The position numbers were made by a program, and so were the translations under genes. A DNA stretch of 16,679 nucleotides, from contig JAHIYG010000058.1 of assembly GCA_018815265.1 (NCBI GenBank), forward strand, positions 1-16,679, written 5' to 3'. The DNA is from Candidatus Altarchaeota archaeon (GTDB lineage Archaea > Altiarchaeota > Altiarchaeia > IMC4 > SCGC-AAA252-I15). Positions 1 to 6,726 of the stretch are shown here, in pieces. Below the pieces are notes generated by a model that made no database searches, was not told the origin of the DNA, and saw only the letters and a program-made list of their open reading frames with translations. The first letter of the stretch is position 1. Every line of letters begins with the position of its first letter.

Positions 1-1
1 C

Positions 2-307
2 GCATTAATTTTTTTTATTGCGCCCTCCATCGCTTATTCTTCAATAGATTTCAAGACTGTTCCATGTACCATACTTGATGCAATCTTTACTGCATTGACT
101 GCAATAGGAGGTACGATAGTCGTTACTATGTTCTTGTATGGAGGGGCAAAATACGCCTATTCAGCAGAAGACCCTGGAGCGAGAAAACAGGGGAAAAACA
201 TGTGTATACATGCGATAATCGGTGGAATATTAATAGTTTTGTGGGAGACTGTAAAGACAATACTAAGCAATGGCACATGGTTCAAAACCACAGGGTGTCT
301 GACATGA
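2..307 (+). CDS. TrbC/VirB2-like pilin, copy 1 (5' partial)
   Basis: The reading frame is open from base 2, so the true start lies upstream of the window; the ATG at 95 falls inside the first membrane helix and is not the start. The visible N-terminus looks like the end of a signal peptide (ALIFFIAPSIAYSS). A cysteine follows (VPCTILDAIF), then a hydrophobic helix ending MFLYGGAKYAYS, a charged loop (AEDPGARKQGK) and a second hydrophobic helix. The short tail carries a cysteine (TTGCLT). Two helices joined by a short basic loop is the plan of TrbC/VirB2 conjugation pilins, and the YGG...DPG..K loop recurs in that family. It is the most diverged of the four copies: A instead of G in DPGAR, E instead of D, and a more polar end to helix 2. 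Its TGA overlaps the ATG of copy 2 (ATGA), so the genes are probably translationally coupled. The role as a secreted or membrane pilus subunit is inferred. Confidence 0.75.
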   Translation, partial: ALIFFIAPSIAYSSIDFKTVPCTILDAIFTALTAIGGTIVVTMFLYGGAKYAYSAEDPGARKQGKNMCIHAIIGGILIVLWETVKTILSNGTWFKTTGCLT

Positions 308-636
308 GGATAAGGAGCACAGCTAAAAAGGCAAGTCTTGCGGGTCTACTGGCCACATTATCTGATACAGCATCAGCGTCTGGGATTATGAAGGTCCCAT
401 GTGATATAGTCTTGGCAGTCGCTGATGCCTTTAAGGTGATTGGGCCGTCGATTGTTGCGATAATGTTCGTGTATGGCGGGATAAAATATGCCTTTTCAGC
501 CGATGACCCGGGCGGGAGAAAACAAGGCAAGACAATATGCATACACGCAGTGATTGGCGCGATAATAATGCTTTTAGTTGGGGCAGTAATATCTCTTGTC
601 GGAGCAACCGGAAAAATGTGCGGGGTGACTTTCTAA
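304..636 (+). CDS. TrbC/VirB2-like pilin, copy 2
   Basis: This is a 110-residue protein. I chose the ATG at 304 over the in-frame ATG at 202. It overlaps the upstream stop as ATGA, has a GGGTG Shine-Dalgarno-like site at 293-297, and gives the same length as copies 3 and 4. The N-terminus is basic (MRIRSTAKKAS) and is followed by a moderately hydrophobic, signal-like segment ending near SASG. A cysteine (VPCDIV) comes next, then helix 1 ending IMFVYGGIKYAFS, the loop ADDPGGRKQGK, helix 2 (about residues 76-100) and a C-terminal cysteine (KMCGVTF). The family assignment rests on the two-helix hairpin and the YGG/DPG loop typical of TrbC/VirB2 proteins. It is probably exported and assembled into a filament or membrane ring. 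No ATPase, VirB6- or VirD4-like gene is visible, so the machine it serves is unknown. Confidence 0.8.
   Translation: MRIRSTAKKASLAGLLATLSDTASASGIMKVPCDIVLAVADAFKVIGPSIVAIMFVYGGIKYAFSADDPGGRKQGKTICIHAVIGAIIMLLVGAVISLVGATGKMCGVTF
502..527 (+). repeat. Loop-coding repeat, copy in pilin 2
   Basis: These 26 bases encode the end of the DDPGGRKQG loop and are identical base for base to 1144-1169 in pilin 4. Pilin 3 matches the first 20 bases at 821-840 and then differs. Pilin 1 matches only in part. Identity at third codon positions exceeds what protein conservation requires and suggests recent duplication or gene conversion. Confidence 0.75.
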
Positions 637-637
637 G

Positions 638-955
638 TTGAAAGTGGCATATGTTGTCCTGGCTTTGTTGTTGGTTTTTCCGACTATAGCGTTTGCAAGC
701 GGTTATCTTGGTCCGGTAATAACTTTTGCATGCAGTCTAAAGGATGTTTTCGTCAATGTCGGGAACGCATTGGCTGCGGTGATGTTCGTATACGGCGGCG
801 CAAAATACGCTTATACTGCAGATGACCCGGGCGGGAGAAAGCAGGGAATGGCAATATGTGTCGCAGCAGTAATGGCGTTTTTGATAATAGCTGCGGCAGA
901 GGGGATAATAGGCGGTGTATCCGGCGGTAAATTACCAAGCGGGGCGATATGTTGA
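638..955 (+). CDS. TrbC/VirB2-like pilin, copy 3
   Basis: This is a 105-residue protein starting at TTG 638, one base after the previous stop. A GGGGTGA Shine-Dalgarno-like stretch at 622-628, nine bases upstream, supports the non-ATG start. A clear signal peptide (MKVAYVVLALLLVFPTIAFA, then SG) is followed by a mature region with an early cysteine (ITFACSLKD). Helix 1 ends VMFVYGGAKYAYT, the loop is ADDPGGRKQGM, helix 2 follows and the protein ends in cysteine (SGAIC). This copy gives the clearest view of the processed form: signal peptide, Cys, helix, basic loop, helix, Cys. The gene is tightly packed between copies 2 and 4, consistent with one mRNA. It is probably a pilus-like structural subunit; whether the copies are alternative or combined subunits is not visible. 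Confidence 0.82.
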   Translation: MKVAYVVLALLLVFPTIAFASGYLGPVITFACSLKDVFVNVGNALAAVMFVYGGAKYAYTADDPGGRKQGMAICVAAVMAFLIIAAAEGIIGGVSGGKLPSGAIC

Positions 956-1266
956 TTAAAATGAAAAAGAAGATTGTGTTTTGGACATTGTTTTTGATGG
1001 CAGGGTTAGTTGATGCTTCTGCTAATCCAGCAGCAATTATAGCAGGAGTAATATGCAGTTTAGTGCCTGATGTGCTGAGATTAGCGAGGGTTTTGGCTGT
1101 TGTCATGTTCATCTATGGCGGGGCGAAATACGCTTTTGCAGCAGATGACCCGGGCGGGAGAAAACAAGGGAAAAGCATTGCCATAAACGCCCTAATCGGG
1201 CTTTTGATTGTTGCGGCGTCATACAGTCTTGTTCAATCGATAGTTGGTTCTGGAAGTTTTTGCTGA
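949..1266 (+). CDS. TrbC/VirB2-like pilin, copy 4
   Basis: The frame gives 105 residues from ATG 949. TTG 952 (a four-base overlap with the previous stop) and ATG 961 (starting MKKKIVFWTL) are equally possible starts, and all leave the signal peptide intact. The signal peptide ends near DASA. The mature part has a cysteine (GVICSLVPD), helix 1 ending VMFIYGGAKYAFA, loop ADDPGGRKQGK, helix 2 and a terminal cysteine (GSGSFC). Unlike copies 1-3 it lacks the cysteine inside helix 2 (SIAINA here, CIHA or CVAA in the others). It is the last gene of the tandem set. Its 3' end overlaps the convergent aglB gene by 34 bases, so there is no intergenic terminator. Confidence 0.8.
   Translation: MLIKMKKKIVFWTLFLMAGLVDASANPAAIIAGVICSLVPDVLRLARVLAVVMFIYGGAKYAFAADDPGGRKQGKSIAINALIGLLIVAASYSLVQSIVGSGSFC
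1144..1169 (+). repeat. Loop-coding repeat, copy in pilin 4
   Basis: This is the second exact copy of the 26-base segment at 502-527. Pilins 3 and 4 additionally share the three bases before it (23 identical bases, 818-840 and 1141-1163). Confidence 0.75.
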
Positions 1267-4070
1267 GGGAATCCGTCCAGGTTTACCTCGTATGACCTGA
1301 CAAATCCTAGGCTGAAGTCGCCGTCTTCCATGGTGTCGCCGTTGTAGTCTGGTATTTCACGGAAGTATTTCAGTTTCTCTGGAGGGCGTGTGGAATACCC
1401 CAGCTGGTAGTATTCGTCCATGTATTTTCCAAGATACAGTTTTGTCAGCATGAAGTCATTGAATTCCTGAGGCACCCATATGAGGGTGTTGAACTGGGGT
1501 AGTGAGCAGACTACACTGAGCTCCTGAGGCAGCATTCCTGAAGTGCATGCTAGGATAGACGGAACCCTCGTCTCATTCAACCCCATCAGAGGTTGCACAC
1601 CCAATAGGGATACGTCTTTTGCCTGGCTGAATGTGTTCCAAGCAATCTTTTGCCGGTATGGCGTTACGACATAGGTGTCCTTTATTTCTCCGCCAGATAT
1701 TTCAAAGACTATCAGGTGTTGATTCTGGCATCCGAAGACTATGTTCATGGCCTTGGTGAAGCTGCCGTCTGCGTTTACTTTGAGCTGCTCTGAAGTGCTG
1801 CTTAGTTCAGGGACGTATTCGCATTCTATGTAGTTCTTCCATGAGCCGGGGGTCCGGTTTTCTATTATGCCGGTCGCTATGTAGTGCAGCGCCGAACCTT
1901 TACCTATCATGGTCCAGTCGATGGTAACGTATTTTATATGCCATCCCTTGTTCTCCTGATAAGCCCTCTCGTAGGGTTTGAGTACTTCAACAGCTTCATC
2001 CTCGGTTGTCTTGTTTACGAAAAACCTTGCCACATCCTGTATTTCATAGTAGTCTGCCTGTAGGTTGTCTATGAGGACTGGACGCTGGGATATGCTTGTG
2101 AACCAGTGTCCATAGTCCCACCAAGTCACTATTGCATCGCCTTCTGCAGTGTTGTCGCGGTGCCACGAAAGAGCGGACTCCCACATCCTGCGGTCAAATG
2201 AGGCGCCCATGTGCATGACCTGGTATCCGACGAACTTGTTGAAAAACGATGTCCCAAACATGGGAATATATAGAGCTGGGACAACGAGCAGAAGTATTGT
2301 GCCGACTACTCTGAAACCGTCAAGGTCTTTTTTGGATGCTGCGGCAAAAAGCCCGACAGTGGAGCCCAATGCTATGATGGCAGCAGATGATGCGAAAACC
2401 CAGAGGCTTCTGTAGTATATTCCATACATCATCGGCAAAGACCACGTCAGCAAGAAGAGTGCGCCGGTTGACGCCCTGCTGTATACTAAATAGGCCATAA
2501 AGGGGGCCATGATTAATGCGAAGATGAATGCTACTCCAAAGCGGTCATATGCCGAAAAGACATAACTGGACCAGGTATTTGCGAGTTGGTTCTGCTCTGC
2601 AACGGTCTGGTGGACCACTGATTTCACGTCCGGGGATGCTACCGCATCCATTACCCAGTCCACCAAATCCATTGGTGATCGGACAACGGTTAAAAATATT
2701 AGTATTACAACCATAGTCAAAGCTGCAAGTGGGTAGATGTTTTTCTCTATTACTGAGACGAAGCGGTAGTGGAGTGTATCCTCCTTAGTTAGTGTTTCTC
2801 CGCCGCGCATAATTCTCCAAGCCTCAAAGAGTATGGGTAGGCTCAATGCAGCAAGTGTAGGGTATAGGGCGTTCGGAATCATCATGTGATATATCGGTGC
2901 CCCGCCGCGCGCGTGGATTATCAAACCCATGAACTGATACATTAACGCTGGAATAAACAGGTAGGGTAGGTGTTCGATGGTGTTTTTTCCGTGTAGGAAC
3001 CTGACTATCGCATATATTGTGCCGAATATCCCAACTGTCATGAATGCGTAATACGCCCCACCCCACCCCATCCTCAGAAGCAGGAATGCGAAGCCACAGA
3101 ATACTGAATACATGATGCTTTTCCGATGCATTGAGGCGAAAAACAGGAAAAGCCCGGCGACCATGAAGAACATCCCCAATGCGTCGTCTTCGCTGTTGGA
3201 TGCCACTGACTTCATGGCAAACGCTGGCGACAGCATAAGCATGAATGCTGCAGCCAATGCCGCTATTTTGTTGTATGGCTGCATCTCCGAAAACATCTCA
3301 GAGACGAGAAGGTACATTACGACGACAGTCAATGCTGATATGACACCTGGAAAAAGCATTGCCACATCATGTAGGCTCAAACCAAATGATTTGAATGCCA
3401 GCGCCAAGGTAGTATATGAGACAGGCGTGAACATTGCTGTCTTTTTCTGGTCTAAACCGAATGTCGGGTCGTTTTTTATGTAGGCGGCATCATTGCTGTG
3501 ATATAACCCACCCCTTAGGGGATAAACTAGGTAGTCGTGTTCTGGGGGGTATCCGCTGTCATAGATGCCACGCATCCACTTGAAATGCCAGTAGGGGTCC
3601 AATGCCGCGAGGTAGTCCCCATTTGCAGGCACCATATGCAAAAGCATTGTCGAGAGGAATAACGCAGCCACTGCAGAAACCTCAAAAGACAGTTTCTTGT
3701 AGTATGACAGTGAATAGAAAAGTGCAAATATTGCAGCCACGAGTGTGAAGTAGTTGAAGTCGCCTGCGAGGAAGTTGTTCTGTTGGTTGGAGTAAAAGCT
3801 GAATAAGCCGGAAACTGCAACAAGTATGGGTATTCCATAAGACAATGAATTCTCCTTGTTCTGGAATATTGCGTAGCATGCAATCAAAGCCAGCATCCAA
3901 AGCAATGTGTGAGAGTTGTCGTGTAGTGTGCCACCATCCATCAGCGGCTTGACTGACGCGATAACCAAGGTTAGAATGGAGAGTATAATCAGGGGGTTGC
4001 CAATACCTCCAACAGGTATGTCGAACGATATGCCCTCGGTCTCTTGGGGTTTTTTGTTTTTAGCAGGCAT
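1233..4070 (-). CDS. aglB: AglB/STT3 oligosaccharyltransferase
   Basis: This is a 945-residue catalytic subunit of protein N-glycosylation. It transfers a lipid-linked glycan onto Asn in N-X-S/T sequons on the outer face of the membrane. Signatures seen in order are: the first-loop acidic motif LDPYWHFKW (D158), the second-loop acidic motif SNSEDDALG (E294-D296), a TVAE motif (residues 489-492) matching the SVSE/TIXE element, and the hallmark WWDYG at 650-654. About a dozen membrane helices come before WWDYG and a soluble C-terminal domain after it. In characterised archaeal AglB proteins the first acidic motif lies near residue 50. Here it lies at 158, because roughly four extra hydrophobic segments precede the canonical first helix. 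The gene starts five bases after uppS, so the two form an operon with the gene for the carrier-lipid enzyme. Its 3' end overlaps pilin copy 4. Confidence 0.96.
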   Translation of the reverse strand: MPAKNKKPQETEGISFDIPVGGIGNPLIILSILTLVIASVKPLMDGGTLHDNSHTLLWMLALIACYAIFQNKENSLSYGIPILVAVSGLFSFYSNQQNNFLAGDFNYFTLVAAIFALFYSLSYYKKLSFEVSAVAALFLSTMLLHMVPANGDYLAALDPYWHFKWMRGIYDSGYPPEHDYLVYPLRGGLYHSNDAAYIKNDPTFGLDQKKTAMFTPVSYTTLALAFKSFGLSLHDVAMLFPGVISALTVVVMYLLVSEMFSEMQPYNKIAALAAAFMLMLSPAFAMKSVASNSEDDALGMFFMVAGLFLFFASMHRKSIMYSVFCGFAFLLLRMGWGGAYYAFMTVGIFGTIYAIVRFLHGKNTIEHLPYLFIPALMYQFMGLIIHARGGAPIYHMMIPNALYPTLAALSLPILFEAWRIMRGGETLTKEDTLHYRFVSVIEKNIYPLAALTMVVILIFLTVVRSPMDLVDWVMDAVASPDVKSVVHQTVAEQNQLANTWSSYVFSAYDRFGVAFIFALIMAPFMAYLVYSRASTGALFLLTWSLPMMYGIYYRSLWVFASSAAIIALGSTVGLFAAASKKDLDGFRVVGTILLLVVPALYIPMFGTSFFNKFVGYQVMHMGASFDRRMWESALSWHRDNTAEGDAIVTWWDYGHWFTSISQRPVLIDNLQADYYEIQDVARFFVNKTTEDEAVEVLKPYERAYQENKGWHIKYVTIDWTMIGKGSALHYIATGIIENRTPGSWKNYIECEYVPELSSTSEQLKVNADGSFTKAMNIVFGCQNQHLIVFEISGGEIKDTYVVTPYRQKIAWNTFSQAKDVSLLGVQPLMGLNETRVPSILACTSGMLPQELSVVCSLPQFNTLIWVPQEFNDFMLTKLYLGKYMDEYYQLGYSTRPPEKLKYFREIPDYNGDTMEDGDFSLGFVRSYEVNLDGFPQQKLPEPTID

Positions 4071-4075
4071 TTTTT

Positions 4076-4768
4076 CTATTTGCCGAATCTTCTATCGCGG
4101 CTTTTGAAATCTGATATTATATCCTCTAAGTCCTTTTTGTCGAATTCCTGCCAGAGTTTGTCCACAAAGTATATTTCACTGTATGCAAGCTGCCATAGCA
4201 TGAAGTTGCTGATGCGAGCCTCCGACGTCCTAATCAGCAAGTCAGGGTTTGATGGAACCCATAGGTTTTTCGACAGGTTTTCCTCAGTAAGTTCCTCCCC
4301 GGCAGCGACTATTTTCTTGGCTGCATATAGTATCTCCTGCCTGCCACCATATGCTATTGCAAGGTTTACTATGAAGTTGGTGTATTGACTTGTTGCAGAG
4401 ACTAGTTTTCGAAGGTTGGAAACCATCTCAGACGCCAGCTCTTTGTTTTTGCTCACCGTCACTAGTCCATCCAAGTCTCCGCACACGTTTATCCTGATTT
4501 TCCGCTCATGCAAGTCCTTATCAGTTACTCCCTTCAGGGCATGCTTGTTAAAGACATTAAACAATGTGTTTAGTTCGGTTTCGCCCCTGCTTTGTATGTT
4601 CTCAAGAGATAATGCATAGATTGTAACCTCATTTACACCCAGGTCATGGCACCATTTCAGAAAGTCATAGAATTTTCCAATCCCCAAATCATAGGAGTTT
4701 AGGAGGTTTTCTATGTGTTTTTTGGCCATAAACCTACGGTTTCCATCAGGTATTAATCCAACATGCAT
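4076..4768 (-). CDS. uppS: Cis-prenyltransferase (polyprenyl diphosphate synthase)
   Basis: This is a 230-residue UppS-family enzyme that condenses isopentenyl diphosphate onto an allylic primer in cis. It makes the polyprenyl chain of the glycan carrier lipid (dolichol type in archaea). It starts directly at the family's first motif: HVGLIPDGNRRFM matches HVAIIMDGNGRW, with D8 as the metal-binding aspartate. Other family motifs are YALSLENIQSR (residues 51-61), AYGGRQEI (139-146) and RTSEARISNFMLWQLAYSE (180-198). The usual RTSGE reads RTSEA here, a small departure. There is no N-terminal extension, which makes it slightly short for the family. The next gene downstream is aglB, five bases away, so carrier supply and glycan transfer are probably co-transcribed. 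The chain length of the product cannot be read from the sequence. Confidence 0.93.
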   Translation of the reverse strand: MHVGLIPDGNRRFMAKKHIENLLNSYDLGIGKFYDFLKWCHDLGVNEVTIYALSLENIQSRGETELNTLFNVFNKHALKGVTDKDLHERKIRINVCGDLDGLVTVSKNKELASEMVSNLRKLVSATSQYTNFIVNLAIAYGGRQEILYAAKKIVAAGEELTEENLSKNLWVPSNPDLLIRTSEARISNFMLWQLAYSEIYFVDKLWQEFDKKDLEDIISDFKSRDRRFGK

Positions 4769-4825
4769 TTTAGAACCAAAACATTATGTATCTAAGATAT
4801 AAATTAGTAGTATATAACCATTGAA
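4769..4825. promoter_or_regulatory. Divergent promoter region, uppS / nob1
   Basis: This 57-base A/T-rich divergent spacer holds ATATAAAT at 4797-4804. Read on the plus strand it lies about 26 bases before the nob1 ATG, which fits a leaderless archaeal transcript. Read on the minus strand it is ATTTATAT, about 32 bases before the uppS ATG, which fits a leader of a few bases. A single TATA-like element may therefore serve both genes. A further TATATA at 4811-4816 is too close to either start. Confidence 0.55.
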
Positions 4826-5299
4826 ATGGCTGAAAACATCGTTTTGGATGCTTCGGGAATGCTTCGGTCAAACCATGACTTTAGAAGAGGCGATTATCTC
4901 ATTCCAGAATGCGTCCTGCATGAGATAAAACTTGAAAAGGACCGGGATGCATTAGATGCTTCAGTTAGGGCAGGGTATGTCAGAGTTGCAGACCCAGTCG
5001 ATGCTTCAAGGGAGGCTGTGATTTCAGCATCTAAGCAGACAGGGGACTATCCTGTACTGAGTCCTCAAGACATTGATGTCCTGGCCTTAGCTTACGAGAG
5101 AGATGCAGCTATAGCCTCTGACGACTACGCCATACAGAACACTGCTAAAAAACTCGGAATCAAAACACTATCCACGTGTGTGGAGGGGATAAAAAAGGAG
5201 ATTATATGGTCTTATGTATGTGGCGGCTGCGGGAAAAAAGCCGACTCCACTGGAGTATGCGGGGTCTGCGGCCACAAGATATTAAGGAGAAAAAGTTAA
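4826..5299 (+). CDS. nob1: Nob1 endoribonuclease (PIN domain plus zinc ribbon)
   Basis: This is a 157-residue archaeal Nob1, the endonuclease that cleaves the 3' end of 16S rRNA during small-subunit maturation. The N-terminal PIN domain starts IVLDASG with D8. It continues with E33 (VLHEIK), the SPQDIDVLALA segment (D82, D84) and ASDDYAI (D99, D100), giving the acidic residues expected for metal-dependent cleavage. The C-terminal zinc ribbon has ligands C132 and C135 (VCGGCG) and C145 and C148 (VCGVCG), and a basic tail. The ribbon separates it from VapC-type PIN toxins, and there is no antitoxin partner. The ATG lies at leaderless distance from a TATA-like box. The TAA stop shares the TTAA at 5296-5299 with the stop of the convergent FAD gene. 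Confidence 0.93.
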   Translation: MAENIVLDASGMLRSNHDFRRGDYLIPECVLHEIKLEKDRDALDASVRAGYVRVADPVDASREAVISASKQTGDYPVLSPQDIDVLALAYERDAAIASDDYAIQNTAKKLGIKTLSTCVEGIKKEIIWSYVCGGCGKKADSTGVCGVCGHKILRRKS

Positions 5300-6687
5300 C
5301 CGAACCATTTCTGCTCTGTGGCGACCTTAAGGTATTGCATGTTTTTGTCTGAAACTGATTTTGCGGCAGTCAAACCCATGCTGACGCTGTGGTCCATGTT
5401 GTTGTATCTGTAGAGTCCATTCCTGCCGAAGAACCTGAGATTGCCTATGGACTTCATGTAGCCTATCACATCAGCCATGTGTTTCTTGTATTCTAAATCA
5501 TATATGGGGTATCCGTGCTCCATCCTATGGACTGATGCACCAATGAACTGGCTTTTTTCGACGAGACCTGTTTTGACAGCATCATCCAATGCGGTTTCGG
5601 CAAGTTTTTCGTCTTTTTCATTCCATACCTTGTCTCCAACCTGGCATGTTATCTCAAAGGTCAGGCATGTTTTGCCGTGGGGTGTGTTTTTCACGTTGAA
5701 GTTCTTAGATTCGCTTAGCCTGTTTGAAGTGAACATCTGCTGGGGGAGATATATCCAGTGGTCGTCTGAGGCATGTTCCTTTTCCAGAAACAGTGTGACG
5801 AAGACGATGGCGCGGAACTTGAGTTTTTTCGCTGAAGACAAAACATTCTTTGGCGCGGATGGAGTTGTAAACCTGACAAAGTCGGTGAGCGGGATGGTTG
5901 AGAATACCAGGTCATTCTTTGCTATTTTTACGCTGCCACCTTCGTAGTCAATGGATGAGATTTTTGAGCCCTTCAAGTGTATCTTCTTCACAGGCGACGA
6001 AGTTATTACCTTTCCGCCTGATTTTTTGATGCTCTTGACATATGCGTTCGAAAGACCGCCAATGCCTCCTTTTTTCGGGTAGTTGAATTTGCTGACATAG
6101 GTCCGGGGTGTGTCGCCTGATTTGAAGAGGGTTTTCATAACAGTATCCCAGAGCGAAAGAAGCGTTATTCTCTGCGCAGCCCAGTCTGCACTTATTTGGG
6201 TGCACGGCATACCCCAGGTTTTTTCGGTGTAGACTTTAAAGTAGATTTCATAGAGTTTCCACCCGAACCTGTTGACTACCCAGTCTTCGAAGTTAGAGTC
6301 TGAAGATGTTGAAAGAGCATTTTTTACCTTTATGGTGAGGTAGTCGATGATGATTTTTACCATAGTGTGCAGTGGCATGTTGAATATGGCGTTTCCGACC
6401 TTCAGTGGGTACTCGAAGAACCTGCCTTCCAAGAGTATTCTTGATTTGCGTATTTTCTCCTCGACCTCGCCGTTTAATACGTTGACGAAGTGTTTGTTTA
6501 ACTCTTTATCTGAGGAGTGAAACCTATGCGGTCCAAGGTCGTAGGTGTATCCCTTTTCTGTGAAGCTTTGGGCTAGGCCCCCCACTTGGTCCAGAGCCTC
6601 AACAACTATTGTTTCAACGCCGTCTTTTGTAAGCTGATATGCGGCGCTCAGTCCTGCAAGCCCGCCACCAAGCACATAAACCCTCAT
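5296..6687 (-). CDS. FAD-dependent amine-oxidase-fold protein, UDP-galactopyranose-mutase-like
   Basis: The protein has 463 residues from the ATG at 6687. A TTG at 6693 would add two residues, but ATG leads directly into the Rossmann strand (MRVYVLGGGLAGLSAAY) and lies a better distance from an upstream TATA-like box. The GGGLAG dinucleotide-binding motif, E30, the VGGLAQS segment and the family-type DLGPHRFH motif mark the flavin amine oxidase / HemY superfamily (COG1232). The middle part (EKTWGMP, then AQRI) and the C-terminal RYNNMDHS segment resemble the UDP-galactopyranose-mutase-like branch found in glycan gene clusters. No haem genes are nearby, whereas a GT2 enzyme lies just upstream in the same operon. 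It therefore probably acts on a nucleotide sugar or a lipid-linked intermediate. The substrate is inferred, and a carotenoid- or protoporphyrinogen-type oxidase is not excluded. Confidence 0.8.
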   Translation of the reverse strand: MRVYVLGGGLAGLSAAYQLTKDGVETIVVEALDQVGGLAQSFTEKGYTYDLGPHRFHSSDKELNKHFVNVLNGEVEEKIRKSRILLEGRFFEYPLKVGNAIFNMPLHTMVKIIIDYLTIKVKNALSTSSDSNFEDWVVNRFGWKLYEIYFKVYTEKTWGMPCTQISADWAAQRITLLSLWDTVMKTLFKSGDTPRTYVSKFNYPKKGGIGGLSNAYVKSIKKSGGKVITSSPVKKIHLKGSKISSIDYEGGSVKIAKNDLVFSTIPLTDFVRFTTPSAPKNVLSSAKKLKFRAIVFVTLFLEKEHASDDHWIYLPQQMFTSNRLSESKNFNVKNTPHGKTCLTFEITCQVGDKVWNEKDEKLAETALDDAVKTGLVEKSQFIGASVHRMEHGYPIYDLEYKKHMADVIGYMKSIGNLRFFGRNGLYRYNNMDHSVSMGLTAAKSVSDKNMQYLKVATEQKWFG

Positions 6688-6710
6688 TTTCAATAAGATA
6701 TTAAGTTAGT

Positions 6711-6720
6711 AGATATATGA
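6711..6720 (-). promoter_or_regulatory. Possible internal TATA box before the FAD gene
   Basis: The 33-base spacer between the GT2 stop and the FAD start contains ATATAT centred near 6716 on the minus strand, about 29 bases before the ATG at 6687. It could give the FAD gene its own promoter in addition to read-through from GT2. Confidence 0.35.
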
Positions 6721-6726
6721 GGGATT

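Noticed and set aside
202..303. Upstream extension of pilin 2 to ATG 202
   Set aside because: It would overlap pilin 1 by over 100 bases and bury the signal-like segment behind an unrelated stretch. ATG 304 gives an ATGA overlap, a Shine-Dalgarno-like site and the length of the paralogues.
3112..3483. A 123-codon open frame on the plus strand opposite aglB
   Set aside because: It is antisense to the conserved membrane region of AglB, has no motif, and its length follows from the codon bias of the real gene. The same applies to frames opposite gatE (13153-13557), priS (9499-9966), the FAD gene (5477-5947) and the pilins (753-1112).
4826..5299. VapC-type toxin PIN protein
   Set aside because: The C-terminal four-cysteine zinc ribbon and the absence of an antitoxin gene identify Nob1.
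5296..6687. Protoporphyrinogen oxidase (HemY) for haem synthesis
   Set aside because: The fold is shared, but no haem gene is nearby, the internal motifs lean towards UGM-like proteins, and the operon partner is a GT2 glycosyltransferase.
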